From positions 1,118,997 to 1,182,996 of the forward strand of contig LNAC01000039.1 in NCBI GenBank assembly GCA_002007465.1: 64,000 nucleotides of DNA, in the 5' to 3' direction. The notes below the pieces were generated by a model. That model saw only the letters and a program-made list of their open reading frames with translations. It did not search any database and was not told where the DNA came from. Source of the DNA: Ailurus styani (Eukaryota > Chordata > Mammalia > Carnivora > Ailuridae). The position numbers and the translations under genes are program-made. Shown piece by piece: positions 10,643-22,192 of the stretch. Positions within the stretch are counted from its first letter, which is position 1. Each line of letters starts with the position of its first letter.

Positions 10643-11647
10643 TTTACTACAGTGACAATTTTTTTACCCTTTAGTTCCCTTTTAATCAGTTTTACAAAGC
10701 AACACTGCTGCCATCATATTTGTCATTGTACTGTTAAGTAATGGCAACTTGCATTTTTATAATCACATATATTACAGTCTTATTTTATAGAACAAATGGG
10801 CTAGTCACCTGAGCTGTATTTGACAAATGTTCTAGGCTCCATGATGAGACTCAGCAGATATTTCCCAATCATCAGCAATGCATTCACAAACACCAAACCA
10901 TTTGGCTGAGCATAACCCTTAGTTATTGATTTTTGCCAGATTCTATTTCAGAAGGTGAACTTACTGTCATGTGTCTTCAAATTTTCAATGCAGTCTTACT
11001 GTAACCCCCTAAATACCAAGTATTGGAAAAAAGTCTCTGCTACTGTCTAATCGGGGAGATAGAATTCATGACTTTCCTTGGAAAAACCCAATTTCAGGTC
11101 ATTCTACTTTTTAAAAGAAAACTGATTTAATCATTTAATTGCTATGATTTTAGTTATCTCATATGAATTAATTGATAAAACTGATATATTCTTCATGAGG
11201 AAAATATGGAATATATATTACATAAGATATGATTTGTTTAATCCATATGGTTCAGAATGCTCCACCTTCTCATTATAAAAATAAAATTATAATCCTTGTT
11301 CTAAATTCACTTGAGGTAGACTATTACTTCAGTGATAGCCAATGAACCATACTTCCCAGTGTTGATGTCTTTCTGTATTTCCCTCCCACATTGACACTGA
11401 GCTTGGTCATACAAGTATATAGCTTGATAAGTGCTTGCATACTGAGCCTTATCTTCTTGAAATACTCACTCTGGAGATGTTTCTTTGATGGAACCCAGCT
11501 GCCATAATGTTGGAAAGCTCAAGAAGCTGCACAGAGAACACAAGTACAAGTACGAGAAGAACCCTTCTCCCTCTCTACCTGCCATCTCCAATACAGTCTA
11601 GTAGTGAACCAGATTTGATCCACGTAGACAACATCAATGCTCTAATG
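10643..11647. other. No gene recognised
   Basis: AT-rich sequence with no long frame, no RNA gene and no clear repeat. A serial 'acaagtacaagtac' oddity lies near 11540. Confidence 0.55.
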
Positions 11648-12140
11648 CAGCAGTTTTGAAACTTCTTGGTCTCAAGACCACTTTGTATTCTTAAAAATTA
11701 TTAATGATGTCATAAGTTTTTGTTCATATGAGTTATACCTGGTGATATTTACTTTATTGGAAATTAAGGCAGTTTAAAAATATATGCATTTCTTAATTCA
11801 TTGAAAATAATAAAGCATCACAAATTAATATTAATAATGTATTTTATTAATATTTTAAGTATTTTGTTAATATTAGTAGCAACTATATTTTTAAAAAAAT
11901 AAACTTAGGAGATGGAATTGTTTCCCATTTTTTGAAAATCTCTTTAAAGTCTGGCTTAATAGACAATGGTTAAGATTCTTGTAACTACTTCTACATTCAA
12001 TTTGTTGTAATATGACTTATCAGGTAGCTTTGGAAAACTCAATACTCATGAAAGAGTGAGAGTGAAAAGAGCAAATAATGGTCTTAGTTTCGTTACGTAA
12101 GTTGCTTCAACTTTATGGAACTGTGCACTTTGAGAACCAA
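11648..12140 (+). mobile_element. hAT-superfamily fossil, copy 1
   Basis: It begins 'cagttttgaaacttcttggtctcaagacc' and ends 'gcactttgagaacca', the inverted-terminus pattern of non-autonomous mammalian hAT elements. Internal blocks such as 'aatctctttaaagtctggcttaatagac' and 'attcaatttgttgtaatatgac' recur in inverse orientation in the copy at 23545-24053. Confidence 0.75.
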
Positions 12141-12934
12141 GGGATGCCCTAAGGGATGGCAAGTGAATCACCTCTAGGTCCCTGATCCCTGAATATCTTG
12201 GGTAGAGCATAGCCCTCTGCCAACATGGAACATTCACCAAAGACTATATTAAAGAATATCCTGGGGTCTCCATTACAAGAATATATTCCTACTGTGGTCT
12301 CAGGAGAGAGGACTCTTCTCTCCCTTATACTACTGTAATCTATAACCAGCTAACAAACCAAATTCACCCCCTGGGCCTTCACAGTCTGATTTCTTATTTC
12401 ACTTCCAATGACCACCACATAGCCAGGGAGAGCCAGGTCCTCTCTATCAAAGGATCCACTCCAAACTTTTCATGCCTCAGAATCTAGATCAAAGACATAC
12501 TTAGCTCAGAAACAGGAAGTAGCCACACCTACACCTCAGACTAAGACCTCATATATTAAATCCTCTTCGGAATGGCTGATAGTGGACATATTCATTCTCC
12601 TTAAGTTAACCATCACCATCATCTGGTCCTAAAGCCTGAAAAGGTATTCATTTAGCAATTGACATTGCTATTTTACCCAAAGTCTGAGTTACATGGTGTT
12701 TACCACAGTCACTTTATTAAATACCCACAAAGATAACTAATAACAGCATTGACAAGGGCCAAATTAGTAATTTAGACAATTTATTCTGTGCTAACAGACT
12801 ATAGTGATGAGAGGGATAGAGTGATATGTTAGTGTTTTTAATGACAATAAAGAAACTTAGTGGATCCTGATTAAAATTTGTGTAAAGAAATTAAAACAGA
12901 ACAGAACAGAAGAGAATAGAAGTACTGTCTATGC
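12141..12934. other. No gene recognised
   Basis: Unassigned sequence. The 64-codon minus frame (12046-12240) straddles the end of the hAT element and has no recognisable domain. A short 'aacagaacagaacagaagaga' run lies near 12895. Confidence 0.55.
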
Positions 12935-13135
12935 CTGGGTTCATAATGCATTCTGCCATTTATAAGCATTGACTTTGGGGAACTTTCTTAAACTTTTTCT
13001 CTGTTCAGTTTCCTCATCGGTAAAGTGGGGATAATAGTTTCTACCACCTACGATTATGAAGATTTTGTGGGTTAGTATTTTTAAACTACTTAGAACAGTA
13101 CTTTGGACATACTAGGTATTACAAGTATTTGTTAA
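12935..13135 (+). mobile_element. MIR, near full length
   Basis: 'cctgggttcataatgcattctgcca', 'cagtttcctcatcggtaaagtggggataatag', 'gaacagtactttggacatactaggtatta' match MIR from head to 3' end in order. Confidence 0.8.
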
Positions 13136-15682
13136 ACATAATATACAAGGTGTGTTTGTGTGTTGAGCTGTGATAAAAAATCTGGAAAAAGAAGGGAGAC
13201 AGAAACTGACCTTTGTCAGACAAATAGGCTATAGACAAGAAAAAGGAGACTGAGGTGGGGGTAGGGGTTCTAGCATGGGGAGCATGGAGGGTGGGGGTCT
13301 GCATTTAAGTCTCTCCTTTCACAGTCCAGGGCAGCTATCCAGGGAGGGAGGAAGAACATTAAGAGGGGAGACAGTTTTTATTTTACCTTATGGGGAATTT
13401 TTTTGGTATTCAAATCCCCTTTATCAGGCAGGACCCAGATGTTTTAAAAAACGATGCCAAGCTGTGATAAATACATGCAGGAAATAAAGTGCATCGAGCA
13501 AGGAAAACTGTAAGGTAAATCAGTTTGTTGACGACAAGTACTTGTACTAATCATTTGCAGATGATCATTAAAATATATCCCCAACAGTCATTTCTTATGG
13601 TTGTTATTGTTTTCAAAGTTTCATCTCTAAAAAACTCTTTAAGCCACTTACCAGCTGGGCTAAAAGCCACTTACATTTAGACACTTATTTAACTCTAAAC
13701 TGACACAAGGAGGGTGAACAGTATGGTTTGAAGATGGCCATTCCTATATATTGGAATCCAGTACAAAGAGAATAAACATGACTTCCACTAACCTGTACAA
13801 TAATTTGGACCATGATAAGATCACTCTGAATTGATTAATCCCACCTAATTTAGGTTACAGGAAAAAATTTTAAACCTCACAATTTTGACATGAGGGCTTA
13901 TCTGAGGACTTCTTATTTGTAACATATAATCATCCCAAACCATCTGATCTATTACTGAACAGGAGCAAGACTGAGAGATAACAAAGGTAGGGGCTGCTTG
14001 TGTTCAATTGCACTTAATCTCAGTGCCAATGAAAGGTCCATTCATTCGAATCAGTTCAAAAACAAACCTACGAGGAAATTCTGTACTGGTGATATAACAG
14101 CATGATTCAGAATGAAATCTTAAGGCACCTTAAAAGATCATTATCAAGCAATCTGTCTTGAGGTAGATAATGTATTGTTAGAGTCACATTTTATGGATGA
14201 AACAAATAAACCAAAAAAGATTAAGCAACTTGGATCACCAAACTAACAAAAAGAGAGGGAAATGTAACGCTCATAGCCAAGCATCCCAGAGTGTTTTTGG
14301 TTCTGTATTGCTTTGGGCTTGCCTCATCTTCATTTATATTATTCAAGAATATAGTGTGTGTTACAAATCAGGTATCAGCTGTGTAAATAGGTACCCAACC
14401 TGAAAGAGACATGTGTCAATGACCTGTAGGGCTGGCTTGCCGACATTTAGTCCATGTGACTGAATCCAGTTGATATAAGTATCCACTCACTGAACATCTC
14501 ATGTGTAAGCTATATAACAGAAAATACTTTCCTTCAGATTGCCTGGTGATTCAGGGAGTGGGCATCTACCAAACTCATGGTTAAGGAAGACGAACAACAG
14601 GTTTGTCAACATTACACTTGGTGGAGTGCCAGTCACGAGCTATTCATGAAGAAGCAAGTTGTTTTGTTTTGTTTCTAATGACATATTTGCATGTACTTAG
14701 GAAGAGGTGTGCCTATTCAGATCTGTGACTAGGACACCAGGAAGGATAGCATTAGAGTGAAACCTATGAGGCAATGACCTTAAGCACAGGTGGTTGCCAC
14801 AATGTCTATTATTAGGATCAATGAGATACAGTCAGAAGTGATGTTGCAAAATGGCAGGATGGAAGGCCAGTTTCCCCTGACAAAGTGCAAAGGCATGCCA
14901 TAAACACTTGCATGAACAAATAGCCTTAGCAACAACCACAACCAGGAGAAAAATTAGAAGAGGCTTTCCACAACAAAGGAAGTATTGTTCTCCTGTGGTC
15001 ATCCTTAAATGCATCCTTTGTTGAAGAAGACGCTTAGGCTCCAACATGGAACTGTGCATCCCACCCAGCCTTCTCCCTATGGGCCAAGTGATGGAATAAG
15101 TTGATTCACAGTAAACTGTTCCTTCTGACTGAGGATCCCACATCTTTAGTTCAATCGCAAAGACTTCTCCAAAAAAACAATGAGGTGCAGTAGGCCAAGC
15201 AGACTACTGGTAAGGGAGATGTGGACAGAGCCAATTCTCACCAATCGCCCAGCACCCTGTCTAACCTGGAGCAGGACAACCACCTTAGGGTTCCCATTTC
15301 TTCATCTTGATGGTGGGGATCGCCAAGCTGGCACTTGGTGATGATTATCACTGTACATAAGCAAAAAACCTGTCTGCTAAGGGAAGTTAATAGCTTGCAA
15401 GAAAACACATTTTGGTTGTGTAACAGACATGGATGATGCCAGACAACTGTCTGGGTTCATGCAAAGTCAGAGGGGGAATTACACAAACAGGGATAAGAGG
15501 GAATCTGGGTAAACCCTCCTGCTGGGGAGGCCTCTATCACCCGATGACTCCACAGATGCTCTCTCCTCACCCACCCATGCCCCCCATTTGGAAATTAATC
15601 ATCTCTGCCATGTCATCAAGGTGTGCCTGGTCTGACTTCTGTCTTCTTGGTAGCCAAGTCCATACAATTCAAAAACATGTAT
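13136..15682. other. No gene recognised; repeat-poor 2.5 kb
   Basis: No repeat family was recognised and no RNA gene. The longest frames (14832-15143 minus, 103 codons; 15433-15717 plus, 94 codons) have no signal peptide, domain or homology that I recognise and no supporting promoter or splice context. Very old LTR fossils may be present but could not be named. Confidence 0.45.
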
Positions 15683-15945
15683 TAATTCCACAAGAATATC
15701 TATTGAGCACCTCTTAAGTTCTTTGGCAGAATGAAAAGGGATTTAGAAGATTCCTAGTACAATAATTTAATAAGTTTAAAAAACATTATAGGCGATGAGG
15801 CTATAAAAGGTGAATAAGATATGGACCCATGCTTCCAGGGGCTCACAATCCAGTGAGGACTGTAAACAGAGAGGCAGATAAGCAGAGAGCACAGGGTTAG
15901 CACTATACTACAGGTAGCGAAGAATATACAGAAGCCGCGAGAAAT
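15683..15945 (-). mobile_element. L2 fragment, antisense
   Basis: 'tattgagcacctcttaagttcttt' followed by 'aggtgaataagatatggacccatgcttccaggggctcacaatccagtgagg' is the complement of the L2 3' region. The 68-codon minus frame at 15754-15960 is a by-product. Confidence 0.65.
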
Positions 15946-16525
15946 TTCCTGCCCTGCCAAGGTATGTTTATGCCACTTCTTCCACCTGTTTTTGGACTGG
16001 CAGAAATCCTCAAGAAGAACATGTTGTCTTCAGAGGGCCGCCAGCCTATACCCTCTCACCTGGTAAGAAGGAAAGAAAATAATTATAGGTGGGGTTCTGA
16101 GTGATAGGATTCAGTGTAAGTTCAGTTAAGCTAGCAAAGCCCATTTGTGAAAGAACTTCCTGTAAACAAGGTACTATGACTGTCTCCAGCTCATGATGAA
16201 TAAATGAAATAATTTATCACAACAGGCACATTGCCTGAAAGAAAGTGGCTCACACAGTAGTATGTCTTTTATTTTTCCTGTTCTGGGTGTGGTTAGGTGA
16301 CTTTCCCTTGATTAGAGGACTTTTGGGTCTGGGTACATAAGGTTAAGTGCAATTGCAAAGTTGAAAGGACCCAGCCAGGAAGTATTTGTGATTTGATAGG
16401 GGAAAAAAAAAAAACAACAGAAAACAAAACAAAACAAAAAAAACCCTTGACGTTACAAGATGAAAAAAAAACACAGAAACACTCACAAACACACAAAAAC
16501 CTTGGTAAAAACATTTTTGCCTCAT
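15946..16525. other. No gene; A-rich low complexity
   Basis: The stretch 16400-16500 is A-rich with AAAAC and CACA runs, which creates two overlapping minus-strand frames of F/V/C residues (16293-16525) that are not genes. The rest is unassigned. Confidence 0.55.
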
Positions 16526-16539
16526 TGGCTTGAATTTTA

Positions 16540-16740
16540 TTTTATTTTTTTAAGGTTTTATTTATTTATTTGACAGAGAGAGAGAGATCACAAGTAGGCA
16601 GAGAGGCAGGGAGAGAGAGAGGAGGAAGCAGGCTCCCTGCTGAGCAGAGAGCCCAACGTGGGGCTCGATCCCAGGACCCTGAGATAATTACCTGAGCTGA
16701 AGGTGGAGGCTTCAACCCACTGAGCCACCCAGGTGGCCCA
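16540..16740 (-). mobile_element. CAN-SINE, antisense
   Basis: Reverse-complement SINE with T-rich start, 'ttatttatttatttgacagagagag', 'gagcccaacgtggggctcgatccc' and head complement 'acccactgagccacccagg'. A perfect 14-bp duplication, 'tggcttgaatttta', lies at 16526-16539 and 16741-16754. The last 53 bases of the SINE are repeated at 16794-16846 by the neighbouring duplication. Confidence 0.95.
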
Positions 16741-16898
16741 TGGCTTGAATTTTAAATCCTGTGTTTATCTTTTGGAATATCTTATTGGAAAANTTACCTG
16801 AGCTGAAGGTGGAGGCTTCAACCCACTGAGCCACCCAGGTGGCCCATGGCTTGAATTTTAAATCCTGTGTTTATCTTTTGGAATATCTTATTGGAAAA
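16688..16898 (+). repeat. Exact 105-bp tandem repeat around a single N
   Basis: Bases 16688-16792 and 16794-16898 are identical over 105 bp, with one undetermined base at 16793 between them. The unit covers the SINE head, its right target duplication and unique flank. Complete identity around an isolated N is the mark of two overlapping contig ends joined without merging, so this is probably not present in the real chromosome. Confidence 0.95.
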
Positions 16899-17344
16899 TC
16901 TTTCCCCAGTACTTTCTCATTAACAAGTATAGAATAACACAATTACAATTAAAGATAATAGGTATTGCTTTATTTCCCCACCTCCTTTCCAACCTAAAAT
17001 ACTCCATAGCCAAACAAAGCCCTATGAACATAGAAATGTTCGTTCCATTCCCCTTTTAAGCTTTTGTCCTCCAGATACCTTCCAAATCTATATAAAGTTT
17101 TGGAATCCCTACAAAGTGGGTTTTATTTGCTATGATTTCTCCTTCTGCTCAAAACAATGAAAAACTCACCATATTCCTTCTCCATTATATTTTAATAGAT
17201 TAATTAAGAAACTGTATCTGAAAATTAGCATCAAATTTAAATCTGAGCTTGAAAAATCAAGGGTTGGTGTTTGTGCTTTTAAATTAAAAGGCCCCACCCG
17301 GTTTTCTCCCAAATCCTGTTTCCATTAAGTTCACTAGCTGCCTT
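16899..17344. other. No gene recognised
   Basis: AT-rich unassigned sequence running up to the assembly gap. Confidence 0.5.
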
Positions 17345-17583
17345 NNNNNNNNNNNNNNNNNNNNNNNNNNNNNNNNNNNNNNNNNNNNNNNNNNNNNNNN
17401 NNNNNNNNNNNNNNNNNNNNNNNNNNNNNNNNNNNNNNNNNNNNNNNNNNNNNNNNNNNNNNNNNNNNNNNNNNNNNNNNNNNNNNNNNNNNNNNNNNNN
17501 NNNNNNNNNNNNNNNNNNNNNNNNNNNNNNNNNNNNNNNNNNNNNNNNNNNNNNNNNNNNNNNNNNNNNNNNNNNNNNNNNNN
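17345..17583. other. Assembly gap (239 N)
   Basis: A run of 239 undetermined bases. The 'protein' frame crossing it (17279-17593 minus) is meaningless. Confidence 1.
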
Positions 17584-17889
17584 TGGAAATCAATTAATTA
17601 CAGGTGATAGAATTATCTATATGAGGGAGTAGAAAATAACGGCCAACAGTCCTTTTTAAATTATAGCAAGAGGAAGAGACAAGAGGAAGAGCGAAAATTT
17701 CTCAGGTTTGCTACTACTGACTCTATAGTTGCTTTATTGTGTGCTCCTGCCTTTCACCCTTCTGCCAAAAATAAATAAATAAATGAAATTAAAATTAAAA
17801 AGTTTTTCAAGTACTGAGAAAGGACATAATAAAAGGAAAAATTGCTCACATTTAGGGGGAAAACGTGAGAAATTAGAAAATACTAACTG
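17584..17889. other. No gene recognised
   Basis: A/G-rich to AT-rich sequence with an 'aaataaataaataaatg' run near 17769. No named element. Confidence 0.5.
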
Positions 17890-18110
17890 CTAATAATAAA
17901 GTTTAGTGCTTACTCTGGGCCAAACAGTCTTCTAAGCATCTTACACTTGTAAACTCCTTTACTGTCACAGTCCTAGGAGGGTGAGAGGATTATTAACCAC
18001 ATTTTACAGCTAAGGAAATGAGGCACAGAGAGCTTAAGTAGCTTGCCAAGGACACACAGCTAGTAGGCTTGTATTTGAACTGAGGTGGTGCAGCTCCACC
18101 TGGTTTGCTT
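17890..18110 (-). mobile_element. MIR, antisense, well preserved
   Basis: 'cttactctgggccaaacagtcttctaagcatctta', 'cacattttacagctaaggaaatgaggcacagagagcttaagtagcttgcc' and 'acacacagctagtaggcttgtatttgaac' read continuously as MIR complement. Confidence 0.88.
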
Positions 18111-19480
18111 TGGTTTTTAACCATGAGGCAGCATTACCTCTTGATGCTTTCACCCCCATTTCACAAGAATTTATTAAACTGCATATGTGTAGTAAGATGA
18201 GGAGGGAGGGGTTTTCAAAAGAAGTTAAACTAGGATGTAGCTGAGGCTCAAATCACCACCGATTAAAGGGCAGAGGGGCTGGTCACAGACTGTCCGGTTT
18301 TCCATTTACATAGTCTGGCAGCAATACTGATTTGGAATATCCAGGGCAACCCGGAGCCGGACCTTGGAGCTGGAGAGCAGCATGAAGCCCCCTCCAAAGA
18401 GTCTCCTGACAGAATTAGCCACAAGAAAGTGGTCATCTCCTGCTCCAGGCTCCCCACGCTGCATTCCCACAGCTCGCAAGCTGTGAGAGCTGAGCTTGAC
18501 TGTTCCTGTCCTCACCTGAATTTCTGGTCACTATAGGTTTTCTTCTAGAGCAGCATCCACATCAGAACCCATGCAGGGCCCCTCCATCTTCCTTTCCACC
18601 CTGTCGTTGTTTTTATGACTGTCCTGGGAACGCCTATTGTCCTTCTCCACCCATAGAACAGCCAGCCAAATATCAGCCTTAAGAGGAGCCTGCCTGATTT
18701 GCTTAGCGGTTCTCAGCCAGGGCTGGGGATTATTAAAAAGGACCATTTGTCCACACGGGGGAAAGGAGAGCAGTGCCAAGAGTCTTACAACGTTCAAAAG
18801 GAGGTGGCATTTGTTTAAAAGCTTAGAATTGATGATTCTGATTCAACACCTTCACTGCACATTCAGGAGCTGAGGCCCAGAGAGGTGAAGTGACTCTACG
18901 GGAGGCATGGAGCCAGTTAAAGAAAGGCTGATGGGAAACTAGGACCCAGATCCAGTGTCCTTGGGTCTCACTGGAGCTTGTACCACCACGTGCTGAAGGG
19001 AGGCACCTGGGCTCTCACCCCCAGGGACTCCTATTCAGACTGCCTCCTGGACTCTTCCAGAGACAGTCATAACCCAGTGTTTTCACACACCAGTACCTTC
19101 AACTCTTGCTCTCTTAGTCCATAAATCACCCTTTAATAAGAGAAAGAAGTTGCTGATTTCACCATCCCCCCATGTTTATTTCTATATTCTATTTCTGTCC
19201 TACCCTGATCTTTCTCCTGGATTCTTCCTTTCACTGTCCTGCCTATTTCTCTTTGTTGTTTTGCAACTAGTTCTCGTGAGCTGTGAGATGGCCAGTGGGG
19301 GGTTGGGCCAGCCCCATATCCAGTGTATCTGCTTCTCCACAGCTGGCTTTTCATGGCCTGTCTTTGGGGGGATTTGGCCTCACGTCTTCCTCTCTACTTG
19401 TCCTGTGGGCTACTGGAGTGTCTCTTTGACCTCTGAAGGCCACACAGGCTGCATTCTGAACCTAGCCAGTCAGCTCCCCC
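18111..19480. other. No gene recognised; GC-richer block
   Basis: More GC-rich than its neighbours. Frames of 60-90 codons on both strands (18263-18515, 18531-18797, 19133-19354) show no family features. The plus frame 19150-19548 (132 codons) ends in a CA/GA microsatellite read as alternating His-Thr and Arg-Glu, so it is not a credible protein. Confidence 0.5.

Positions 19481-19481
<1 letters not shown>

Positions 19482-19544
<63 letters not shown>
19482..19544 (+). repeat. Compound (CA)n(GA)n microsatellite
   Basis: About 18 CA units (19482-19516) pass directly into about 14 GA units (to 19544) with no interruption. Confidence 0.97.
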
Positions 19545-19547
<3 letters not shown>

Positions 19548-19674
19548 ACTGCGTGGTTTATCTTAACATCCCAGACGGAGCCACATGGAACTATCCTGAT
19601 TCCTGGCCCACAAGTACACTCAGCTCTTAAGTCTCCCCAATCCCCATTTCACTCAACACAAGATGACAAGAACT

Positions 19675-19870
19675 ACTCTTTGCAGAACGCTCACTCTGTG
19701 GCAAGAATCTTGATAGGTCCTTTGCATAGGAAATCTGCGAGAAGTTGTTCATCTCACCATTTTGCTGATGAGGAAGCTGAGCTGCTTTATCAATTTGACC
19801 TCTGTCTCACAGTTCTTAAATGCTGACTTTGGGGCTGGAACCCCAAATCCGAAGAGGACACAATCCAAGC
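19675..19870 (-). mobile_element. MIR, antisense
   Basis: 'aacgctcactctgtggcaagaatcttgataggtcctttgca', 'atttt-gctgatgaggaagctgagc' and 'tgacctctgtctcacagttctta' follow the MIR complement in order, with considerable divergence. Confidence 0.65.
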
Positions 19871-21488
19871 TCTTTCCCCCCAGCATCCTCATCTTTGTGC
19901 CTGTGTCATCAGTCATTCTTATTTCAGTCATTTTCCTAGAAGACCCTCGAGTGAATTAATCAGTCCCCACATTTCAGTATGAGGCTCTGCTCTATCCGTC
20001 CATGGTGCCTGTACACACGTCTTGTTCTTCATGCCCCCTTGCCCTTCCCGACCTATAAGCTCTCCCTTCCCCTTCCCGGGCTAGCTTGCACCTTCTTTCT
20101 TTTCTCCTTGGGTCTCCGTAGAGGAAGTAATTAAAACTGACAGACAATGAGGAACTTCCTCTTCTGCTCTTGTCCTTCCCTCTCTCGCCACTTGAGTTTT
20201 GTTTTCTCCATGTATGGGGTCCTCCCACGCCTGTCTCTTCCCCTTCAAGCCTGAAAGTCAGACTCTTTCCTCAGGTGCATCAGTAAAATATCAGCTCCTA
20301 GAGACGGTTGCTCTGGCTCTTGGTCAACACATGATTTGCCTTTCTGCCAGCTGGTTTCCATTCTGCTATCATCAAATAATATTTGCTGGGAGATTTTCTT
20401 TATAATTAAATTTCTCACCTCCCTCCAGGCCACTGACAACTTAGCTTGAATCTTAGCGTGTTGGGGGCCCAGCAGCACGAACACCATTTTTCAGGCAGGA
20501 ATGGGGGCTGGAGAGTTGGTTGAAAGCCACAAGTCTTGTCAGGAACAGAGCACTGACCAGAATCTCAACTTGAGAGAGTGTATGGTTTTTCTTAGAGTCT
20601 ACGGTTCATCCACTATACCGAAAATTCTCCAACTTTGCTTCAAAAGTGCAACTGAGGTGATTTCCCCTGAAATAGAAAATGGTGGTCTTCTAATAGGCAG
20701 GGGGAGAAAGATAATTGGTAGATTTTTATTACTTTTCTTTCTTCCTCAAAATTTTCTAAAATCGCTATGGTGTCTCCTATGAACCCTAACAAAATAATCG
20801 TTCATAGTGAAATACTGTCAAAAGATACGATATCGTATCACTCAGTTGTTCTACTACTTTGCAAATACACCCATTCAACAGAATTACAGTTTTTGATAAT
20901 AAAACTACTTCCTGAAATGGAATTTCTTACATCAATATTTAATTTCATGATCGTCTCATGGGAGTCTCTGGACTGGATTCTCTGAAGGGGAAGGTGAGGG
21001 GGTAGTGGTGACTGAGTTTTCTTTTTCCTCCCTCAAATAATTCAAATGCAAGATCAGCCTCGGGCAGCTGGGACCAGCGCACCTGCCCTGGCTGCTGGGG
21101 ATATTGAAGCTCCGGGCTTGGTCAGGGAGCTCTGGGGCCAGCCCGGAAGGAAGCAGGAGGAGCCTGGGATGGGGAGAAGAGACCAGAGCTGGCTGCATGC
21201 AGACTACCCAGCTTCTCCTTCCTGCCTCAGGGTTTTCTGTTCCTTCTCTTCTCTCCCACTAGGCTTTTCCAGAAGATGATTAGATTCAGCTCTCACTCCC
21301 TGGCACATTGCTGTGACAGGTCTTGAGTCCTAAGCCCTCCAAGGGAGGAGCTGGCACTCTGGCATCCCCTAGTTGCTTGCACAATGCCAACATCTTTGGA
21401 TAAAAGTGGGGAGGAAATAATGGTTGCCCGACCACACACAGTTTGGATAGCTTGTGAGTACATCTCTTCAGTGAGTTACAAAGACATT
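19871..21488. other. No gene recognised
   Basis: Unassigned sequence with short frames only. A 16-bp perfect palindrome lies at 20824-20839. A GC-richer patch at 21045-21262 ends in 'tcttctctcccactag', which resembles a 3' splice site, but no exon could be supported. Confidence 0.45.
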
Positions 21489-21537
21489 GAAAACATACAC
21501 AACAAAAAAAAAAAAAAAAAAAAGAAAACATACACAA
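21489..21537 (+). mobile_element. Poly(A)-only retroinsertion with target duplications
   Basis: The 14-mer 'gaaaacatacacaa' occurs at 21489-21502 and again at 21524-21537. Between them is only C plus 20 A residues (21503-21523). Perfect flanking repeats around a pure tail are what L1 machinery leaves when reverse transcription stops within the poly(A). The site 'catt/gaaaa' is a plausible variant of the L1 endonuclease target. Microsatellite-style duplication is the alternative. Confidence 0.65.
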
Positions 21538-22029
21538 AATAAACCGTCTCGGCCAGCAGCAAACAGTGAAAAGGACAAAGGCACTAAGAAATGCTCCCCA
21601 TTCAGGCTTCCATTGCGAGATGCTCCCGTCTTGCAGAAGTTTTAAACTTGATAGCAAACCTACTCGAGAGCAAACTGTCTCTTCTTCCGGGTGTATGAAA
21701 AACGAGAAAGGTCACCCACTGATTTCAGTAGTGAAACTTTTGCTCATGGAAGGCCAGACGTGCGATGTGGTGGGCAGTGCGCAGACAAGCAGGAAGCTAC
21801 ATGTCATAGAGTTACTTATCCTTCGCAAAGCAGGAGGTGGTGGTCACTGGCCTCGATGGGCCGTGCATTCCCTCGCCAACAGAATCAACCAGTCCTCCTT
21901 GAAATTTTGTAGCAAGACCTGTAAGGGATGCTGCCTCTTCTATAGGGTGTAAATGGGCAGCATAAGTCCATCTTTAGAGCAAGAGGAGAGTAAGGTTCCA
22001 AGAGCAGCCCCAGGCAGACTCCGGAGCAA
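21538..22029. other. No gene recognised
   Basis: A 128-codon plus frame (21566-21952) is the longest here. Its product is basic and Cys/Ser-rich with no known motif, and a second overlapping frame has equal length support, so chance is the simplest reading. Confidence 0.45.
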
Positions 22030-22192
22030 AGTCTGCCACTCTGGTGTGCATGAGAATTACCTGATGTGATGCTCACTCTCTCTTTCCCACTGTCATTCTG
22101 ATTCAGTTGATTTGGGTTTGGGGGGCCAGAGACTTCGGATTTTGTAACCCAACCCAGCTGGTTGGAGTGGGCAGCCAGGGTTGAGAACTACC
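22030..22192. mobile_element. MER5-type hAT-Charlie fossil
   Basis: 'gtgtgcatgagaattacctgatgtgatgctc', 'tctgattcagttgatttggg' and the terminus 'cagccagggttgagaacta' match the non-autonomous MER5 group. Strand is left open because the element is nearly palindromic. Confidence 0.7.

Noticed and set aside
14832..15143. 103-codon minus-strand frame with a hydrophobic stretch
   Set aside because: The hydrophobic run alone is weak evidence; there is no start context, homology or transcript signal.
17279..17593. 104-codon open frame
   Set aside because: Most of it is the N gap, so the frame has no meaning.
19150..19548. 132-codon plus-strand open frame
   Set aside because: It ends in a CA/GA microsatellite translated as repeated His-Thr and Arg-Glu; no domain or start context supports a gene.
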